A stretch of DNA of 12,458 bases from Gonium pectorale. Taxonomy: Eukaryota; Chlorophyta; Chlorophyceae; Chlamydomonadales; Volvocaceae. The translations under genes and the position numbers were made by a program. The notes under the pieces were generated by a model that was not told the origin of the DNA, made no database searches, and worked only from the letters and a program-made list of their open reading frames with translations. Within the stretch, counting starts at the first letter, position 1, and each line of letters starts with the position of its first letter. The stretch is from assembly GCA_001584585.1 (NCBI GenBank), contig LSYV01000045.1:387669-400126 (forward strand). The letters are read 5' to 3'. Below are positions 8,527 to 12,458 of this stretch, in pieces.

Positions 8527-11500
8527 CTGTGCGGGCGGGGCGGGACAGGGGGTCGTGGGGGCGAGCGGTGTTTGGGGGTGGGCTTCCGGGGTCGGGTTTC
8601 AGGGCGGAACCGAGGGGAGAGCCGGTCGCCGTGTCACATACGAGAAGGCTCCAGCAGCAGGGGGGCATGCATCGGAGATGTGCGTTGCAGTGCGAGGGGG
8701 GCAGGAGGTTGAGTGGCGGGGTTCCCAGGTCGGGGGTCAGCGGGGCGCCGGGCCCCCTCCGGGTGTGGCGCCCACACCAAGTCCATGGTGGCCCGTGGGC
8801 ACGTCGGGGCCGGGCTGTCAAAGGGGCCTCGCGTGGAGGAAAGGACGGGGGGTCCGGATGGTCAACGTCCCGGCAACCAAGGGGTATGGTGGGTGGAAAG
8901 GCTGGGCGGAGGCAGCGGGGTTGAGGAGGTCAGAAAGGGAGGCTGCCGGAGGGAGGGGGTGACCTGGATCGCGGTCGGGGTCGGGGTCGCGGCGTAGGAG
9001 GGGTCGGCGGTCAGCTGCAAGGCCCGGCTGTCAAGGCGCTGCTTCCAAAACCGTGGGCCCGTGGCGGCCCGGGCGCTACAATGCTGTCAGTGCCAGGGCC
9101 TGGGCCCTTCCCCGCCCGCCACGCACGCAGAATCCACAGGACTGCGGCTGTCAGCCGCAAGAGCCGGTGGCGAGCGCGAGCAGCCCCCAACACTCCGCAA
9201 AGCCCATACCACTGCACGGCAGCCGAGCGCCCTCGTACGACACACCTGTACGACGTCCGCTCCGGCCTGAAGGTACATCATAGCGTGCTCCGCCTGCGTG
9301 TTGGCGTGTGTCGAGGCGTGTGTGGAGGGGGCTTGGGGACACCCGGGTTTGAACAAGAACGGGGCCTGGCATCAAGCAGCAGCGTCCTCGCATACGGCGG
9401 GAGAAAGTCGAGGGATGGGTGCTGTTGGGCGGGAAGCGCATAGGCGCTGCGGGTTGTATTTGTTTGGCGGTGTTCGCCACACCAAACGTAAGTATGAGAC
9501 GACGCCGGCGCGGCGACTAGCGCCCGGCACGCAAGGAGACCCCAGTGCCCCAGGGCACACGAGGGAGGACGAGGGGGTGCTGTGTGTGGGGAGAAGCGAG
9601 TCAACCCGCAGCCTAGGCGGGGGGTAAGGGGGGCTGGCGCGCCCACGACGGCCAAGAGATAAGCGGCTGCAGTGCGGCCTGGACGGGTTGGGCGGGGCCT
9701 TGCGCGTCCACAAAGCAAGGTAGCGTAACCACACGACCCAACACGGCTATCAGGAGTCCCGCCCCTCCCGCCTGCCACCCCTCAAGCACCTCGCTCCCGC
9801 CCTCCCGGGCCCCGCCCCCGCCCCGGACCCGCACCTGCGTCACCCCACCAACTCCCACCAGCCCCAGGCCCAGGCCGCCCGAGGCAATGACCTGCGTGGG
9901 GTGGGAGGGGGGGGTAAGGACATAGGACGTGTGCGTTCAAGGGGCGGGAGAGCGTCCTCATCAGAGAAAACCCGGGCCTCGTGTCTGCCCACGTCGAGTG
10001 TGTGTAGTGTGTAGTGTGTAGTGTGTAGTGTGTAGTGTTGAAAAGGAAAACGCATACGACGAGCGTATGCGTTAGTGTGTAGTGTGTAGGGTGGGGGGTG
10101 TAGGGTGTGGGGGGGGAGACGTGCCATGACTGGGAGTGAGCGAAGTGCAGGGCGGCGTTGGGCGGTGCCTATATTCGCGGCCCGTTAGCCAACCCCAGGC
10201 GGGGTCGCTCTCGTCTGCATCCCCTACATTTACCACTCCCAGCCCCGCAGGCGAGCAGGCGAGCAGGCGAGCAGGCGAGTAGGCGAGCAGGCGGGCACAT
10301 GCCCAGGACCCCAAACGCCCCGTCCGCACCGCCCCACCCGCGCATCCGGTCGCAGTCGGGTCGTCGCTCCGTTCCCGCTGGTCGGGCGCCCCACATGCGC
10401 CTCCCGCCACACCTCCCGCCACACCTCCGCGCCCGCATGCGCCCTCCGCTCCAGACCCGGAGGTGTGTGGCGCGAGCTAGGGATGGGGCGCTTCTGGGAA
10501 CCCCTCCCGTGAGGATGCTCCTACTGCCTCTACCCCGGCCCCACCCCCAGCTCCCACCCCCAGTTACCTTCTTCATTACCCCACCCCCAGCTCCCACCCC
10601 CAGTTCCCTTCATCATTTACCCACCCCCAGCTCCCACCCCCAGTTCCCTTCATCATTACCCCGCCCCCAGCTCCGCCACCACGGCACGCAATCCTCGACA
10701 CCAAAGCGCGGAATGCTAACTTTCACGCCCCCGCGTGTCTTGAGGCATGTGTTCTTTTCGCGCGCACGTCCACTCCCCCCCACCCCCATGCCCGCACCTG
10801 CCGCGCCTGCGCCACCCACTCGAGCCCGGCGGCGCGGATGGGGTCACCGCACACGCCGCTGGAGGGCCGGTCGGGTCCCAGCGCGGGCACGCCGCCGTTG
10901 CCGCCGCCACCACCGCCGCCGTCGCCGCCCGGCAACTCGACGCGGCGGCTCAGGCCGTTGATGCCTGCCAGGGGGCCAGGGGGTCGGGGAGTCATGGGTC
11001 TGGGGTCATGGGTCCAGAAGGCGGAGTGGGAGGCAGCTGCAGAGTATTACTTATACAAGCTGAAGCACTGCGCCGTCTCTTACTACCAGCCATAGGTCGC
11101 CCGGGGGTTCGTTGGGGCTCGCATGCGCGCTCGAGACGCTCTGGGACCAAGGACTGGTCGGTCCGGTCGGCTGGGAGGGGAGGGGAGAAGGACCAGGGTC
11201 CCACGCAGAACACGGGCAGCACAGCAGCCGCAATCGGGTCACGGGGCCGGGTGGCCAGCACGCTCTCCAGAGGACCTGCAACCGGCGCGAGTGGCTCGTC
11301 ACAGCCCTACCTCCACCCGGCCAGCGAGTCAGTGGCCGTTTCTCTCTATTCCAAGCCCAAGCACCCACACCCCAGGGCCCACACCCCCAGGCCGCCCAGC
11401 CGGCCGCACCCGCCACTCCCGCCGCTCCCGCCGCCGCCGCGCCCGCCAGCACTCGGCGCAGGCAGTCCGCGCCCTCCCCTGAGCCTCCTCCTCCTCCTCC

Positions 11501-12458
11501 ACTTCCATCCCCGGGGAAGGCCCCGACTTTGAGCAGCATCGGCACCGGGCCCACCGCCTGGGGGGAGCACGGGGTGTTGGCACGGGGGGTGGGGGTCGGC
11601 GAGGGGTATGTACGGTCATGAGCGGGAGGAACTTAGGGACCGAGATCGGACTTTGGTTATTAACTATGATTTGGTTGTTTAATGAGAGCGCGCTGCCATC
11701 CTGGTGCAGCCTCCAGTCCGATGGCCAAGCCTCTCTTGGACTCGTGCCGCCGGGAGGAGAGGGGAGGGGACGGGAGGAGGGGTTTCAGCTGTCGAGAGAG
11801 CACCGGCGTACAGCATGCCGTACGATGTCGTACGTGCCGTACCTGCGTAAGGCCCGCCACGAGTGCCTCCACCGCGGGCGCGTCCTGGTAGAGCGCCACG
11901 TGGCTGGAGCCGACATTTGGGCAGCTCAGGTTGACCTGCGGGGATAGGAGGGGAGGGGAGGGCGAGGAAATGTGCGCGCGTGTGTGTACGTGTGTGTACG
12001 TGTGTGTTACGTATGCGTTTATGTGTACGTGTATGTGTGTGTACAACGGCTGCCGACCATCCTCTCTTTGGGGGGCAGCTCAGGGCGACCTGGAGGGATT
12101 GGGTTTGGGAAGGGGAGACGGGGTTTCGACGAGGATGCGATACGGTCCAGCAGCGGTCTCCCGCCCTGGGGGCAGGGCGAGACGCGGTTGCGAGACTTTC
12201 CCACTAGCGCATCAGGACCGCTCAGGGTGGGCTGGGGAGCGTGGGCTCGATGAGGACGAGCTGGTGCGGATTGACCCCGTTTGCCCCTTAACGGGCCTCC
12301 CGTCCACTCACTCCCTGCTGCGCCCGCTGACCGCACGTGGACGCCCTCCCCACGACCCCACACCGGCTCATGCCCCGCGGGCCCCCGCCCCGCCCCGCCT
12401 GCACTCGCCTCAGGCCGCACGCCAGCTCGCACCTCCGCTGCACGGCCTTCCATCCCCC
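8410..12458 (-). CDS. Dihydroorotate dehydrogenase-family FMN enzyme, C-terminal part, seven exons
   Basis: Flavoenzyme of the DHOD superfamily (FMN-binding TIM barrel). Family members oxidise dihydroorotate to orotate in pyrimidine synthesis. Exons 12458-12433, 11935-11843, 11557-11410, 10964-10798, 9891-9835, 9293-9246 and 8526-8410 join in frame to 217 residues ending in TAG. VNLSCPNV (9-16) carries the two substrate-binding Asn (10, 15) and Cys13, the catalytic base of class 1 enzymes. K49 in LLKVGAF, GIN (89-91), VCGDPIRAAGLEW (126-138), VGVGGVT (156-162, phosphate-binding) and AGADVVQ (173-179) match the barrel order. Gly-rich inserts lie near 53-65 and 101-113. The N-terminal half lies beyond the window. 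Dihydropyrimidine dehydrogenase is less likely because it has NLSCPH rather than NLSCPN. The exact substrate is not proven, and a paralogue with another role is possible. Confidence 0.86.
8527..9245 (-). other. Dehydrogenase intron F (719 nt)
   Basis: Bounded by GTGTGT and GCCCGCACAG. It holds a tight 8-bp inverted repeat (9143-9150 against 9152-9159, one-base spacer) and a GGTCG repeat near 8971-8992. Confidence 0.8.
9246..9293 (-). other. Dehydrogenase exon F
   Basis: 16 codons, AEHAMMYLQAGADVVQ, phase 0. It corresponds to the helix and strand after the phosphate-binding glycines (xDAxxxLxAGAxxVQ). The donor is CAG|GTGTGT. Confidence 0.87.
9294..9834 (-). other. Dehydrogenase intron E (541 nt)
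   Basis: Bounded by GTGCGG and CGCCAACACGCAG. No feature was recognised. A reading AAYLLAVVGAP near 9640-9670 was considered as an exon and rejected in favour of exon F. Confidence 0.8.
9835..9891 (-). other. Dehydrogenase exon E, FMN phosphate-binding strand
   Basis: 19 codons, VIASGGLGLGLVGVGGVTQ, phase 0 at both ends. VGVGGVT matches the glycine motif that binds the FMN phosphate in DHOD enzymes (IGxGGV). The donor is CAG|GTGCGG. Confidence 0.86.
10001..10088. repeat. Heptamer GTGTAGT array interrupted by a hairpin
   Basis: TGTGTAG units run from 10001 to 10037, stop for about 36 bases that hold a hairpin, and resume at 10074-10088. The array then degrades into GGGTGTAGGGTG. It is not the TTTTAGGG algal telomere repeat. 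Confidence 0.9.
10049..10073. repeat. Perfect 10-bp inverted repeat, 5-base loop
   Basis: Arms AACGCATACG and CGTATGCGTT enclose ACGAG. The element sits exactly within the interruption of the heptamer array. Confidence 0.92.
10247..10294. repeat. 8-bp tandem repeat GCAGGCGA, six copies
   Basis: Four perfect units, then GTAGGCGA and GCAGGCGG. It lies inside intron D of the dehydrogenase gene. Confidence 0.93.
10541..10674. repeat. 40-bp tandem repeat, about 3.3 copies
   Basis: Units at 10541-10580, 10581-10620 and 10621-10660 differ at a few positions, and a partial fourth runs to 10674. Each unit has CCACCCCCAG, CTCCCACCCC, a CAGTT(A/C)CCTT block and TCATTACC. Within the unit CACCCCCAG nearly repeats itself. 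Confidence 0.93.
10798..10964 (-). other. Dehydrogenase exon D
   Basis: Begins with two bases completing Gly, then INGLSRRVELPG, a run of seven Gly, and SSGVCGDPIRAAGLEWVAQ. The Asn of GIN corresponds to the substrate-binding Asn after the lysine strand in class 1 enzymes. The donor is CAG|GTGCGG, phase 0. Confidence 0.87.
10965..11409 (-). other. Dehydrogenase intron C (445 nt)
   Basis: Bounded by GTGCGG and CCCCCTGGCAG. No repeats or other features were recognised in it. Confidence 0.78.
11410..11557 (-). other. Dehydrogenase exon C, lysine strand
   Basis: AVGPVPMLLKVGAFPGD carries the conserved Lys of the barrel strand. A Gly/Ser run follows, then LRRVLAGAAAAGAAGVAG. The donor G|GTGCGG is phase 1 and was chosen because it joins to GCATCAAC to give AGVAGIN, matching the family's A(A/T)NT/S strand. 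Reading on to a later donor would break phase. Confidence 0.8.
11558..11842 (-). other. Dehydrogenase intron B (285 nt)
   Basis: Bounded by GTACGG and GTGCTCCCCCCAG. The donor side has repeated GTACG words (GTACGGCACGTACGACATCGTACGG). The middle is AT-rich relative to its surroundings, around 11640-11690. Confidence 0.85.
11843..11935 (-). other. Dehydrogenase exon B, active-site loop
   Basis: 31 codons, phase 0 at both ends: VNLSCPNVGSSHV, then YQDAPAVEALVAGLTQ. It includes the Asn-Leu-Ser-Cys-Pro-Asn substrate and catalytic motif. The donor is CAG|GTACGG. Confidence 0.9.
11971..12045. repeat. GT/CA microsatellite with GTAC interruptions
   Basis: GTGTGTGTAC units on the + strand (CA-rich on the gene's sense strand) lie between the near-copy acceptor and the real exon B acceptor, about 30 bases from the latter. 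Confidence 0.9.
12073..12092 (-). repeat. Near-copy of the exon B acceptor and active-site start
   Basis: On the - strand CAGGTCGCCCTGAGCTGCCC matches CAGGTCAACCTGAGCTGCCC at 11938-11919 in 18 of 20 bases. It reads VALSCPP in place of VNLSCPN, losing both substrate-binding Asn residues. The upstream CCAATCCCTCCAG would serve as an acceptor. Confidence 0.8.
12433..12458 (-). other. Dehydrogenase exon A (partial, window edge)
   Basis: Only 26 bases are inside the window, encoding GMEGRAAE before the donor GAG|GTGCGA. Phase 0 joins it to VNLSCPNV, giving RAAEVNLSCPNV, the usual (A)xE(V/L)NLSCPN context. It is short, so confidence is moderate. Confidence 0.65.

Larger units (their letters stand above)
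9892..10797 (-). other. Dehydrogenase intron D (906 nt), repeat-rich
   Basis: Bounded by GTGCGG and CCCCACGCAG. It contains three unrelated tandem arrays (10541-10674, 10247-10294, 10001-10088) and a hairpin (10049-10073). Joining its flanks gives AQARQVIASGG, with no family residues missing, so no hidden exon is needed. Confidence 0.82.
11936..12432 (-). other. Dehydrogenase intron A (497 nt)
   Basis: Bounded by GTGCGA and CTATCCCCGCAG. It holds the GT/CA microsatellite at 11971-12045 and a near-copy of the next exon start at 12073-12092 (both listed). A strong donor-like GTGAGT lies near 12310 without evident use. Confidence 0.65.

Noticed and set aside
9630..9680. AAYLLAVVGAP reading on the - strand as a dehydrogenase exon
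   Set aside because: It mimics the helix after GVGGVT, but AEHAMMYLQAGADVVQ at 9293-9246 fits far better and keeps phase.
10001..10100. Telomere-like repeat
   Set aside because: The unit is TGTGTAG, not TTTAGGG or TTTTAGGG, and it lies within a gene.
10541..10674. CRISPR-like spaced repeats
   Set aside because: The 40-bp units are directly adjacent with no unique spacers, inside an intron of a eukaryotic gene; it is an ordinary minisatellite.
12010..12019. CGTATGCGTT shared with the hairpin arm at 10064-10073
   Set aside because: Many 10-base matches are expected by chance in 12 kb; there is no extended similarity.

Overview
The window looks like nuclear DNA from a GC-rich, intron-rich green alga of the volvocine (Chlamydomonas-like) type. 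The evidence is the very high GC, multi-exon genes with GT-AG introns of about 250-900 bases, glycine/alanine homopolymer inserts inside conserved domains, a tyrosine-kinase-like (TKL) Ser/Thr kinase with an HGDLK catalytic loop, and TG/TGG-rich untranslated sequence. No bacterial gene organisation is present. The species cannot be named from the sequence alone.

Two protein genes converge. On the + strand, bases 1-4834 hold the 3' part of a protein kinase gene. Six coding exons (2-823, 1293-1600, 1858-1951, 2252-2408, 3227-4293, 4592-4834) join in frame to 896 residues. They run from a low-complexity region through the hinge, catalytic loop, DFG, APE and the C-lobe, then a long Ala/Pro/Gly-rich tail. 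The glycine loop and catalytic lysine must lie upstream of the window.

On the - strand, from beyond 12458 down to 8410, seven coding exons (12458-12433, 11935-11843, 11557-11410, 10964-10798, 9891-9835, 9293-9246, 8526-8410) join in frame. They encode the C-terminal 217 residues of a dihydroorotate dehydrogenase-family FMN enzyme, recognised by VNLSCPNV, the active-site lysine, GIN, VCGxPIR, VGVGGVT and AGADVVQ. Both gene models were assembled by eye from splice sites and family motifs. All junctions are GT-AG and phases match.

Between the two stop codons lie about 3.6 kb (4835-8409) with no convincing gene. This probably holds the two 3' UTRs and an intergenic stretch. The only TGTAA-type polyadenylation signals are far from each stop, and if used they would make the two transcripts overlap tail to tail.

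The most interesting structure is in the introns. Three separate duplications or near-copies reproduce a splice junction: the intron 4 donor of the kinase (a 102-base step that is in frame and open), the intron 2 acceptor of the kinase (a perfect 43-base tandem copy), and the exon start carrying the dehydrogenase active-site motif (18 of 20 bases, 154 bases upstream). The largest dehydrogenase intron holds three unrelated tandem arrays and a 10-bp hairpin. No CRISPR array, rRNA, tRNA or recognisable transposon was seen. The two genes have unrelated roles (signalling and flavin-dependent pyrimidine-type redox chemistry) and nothing in the sequence links them functionally.
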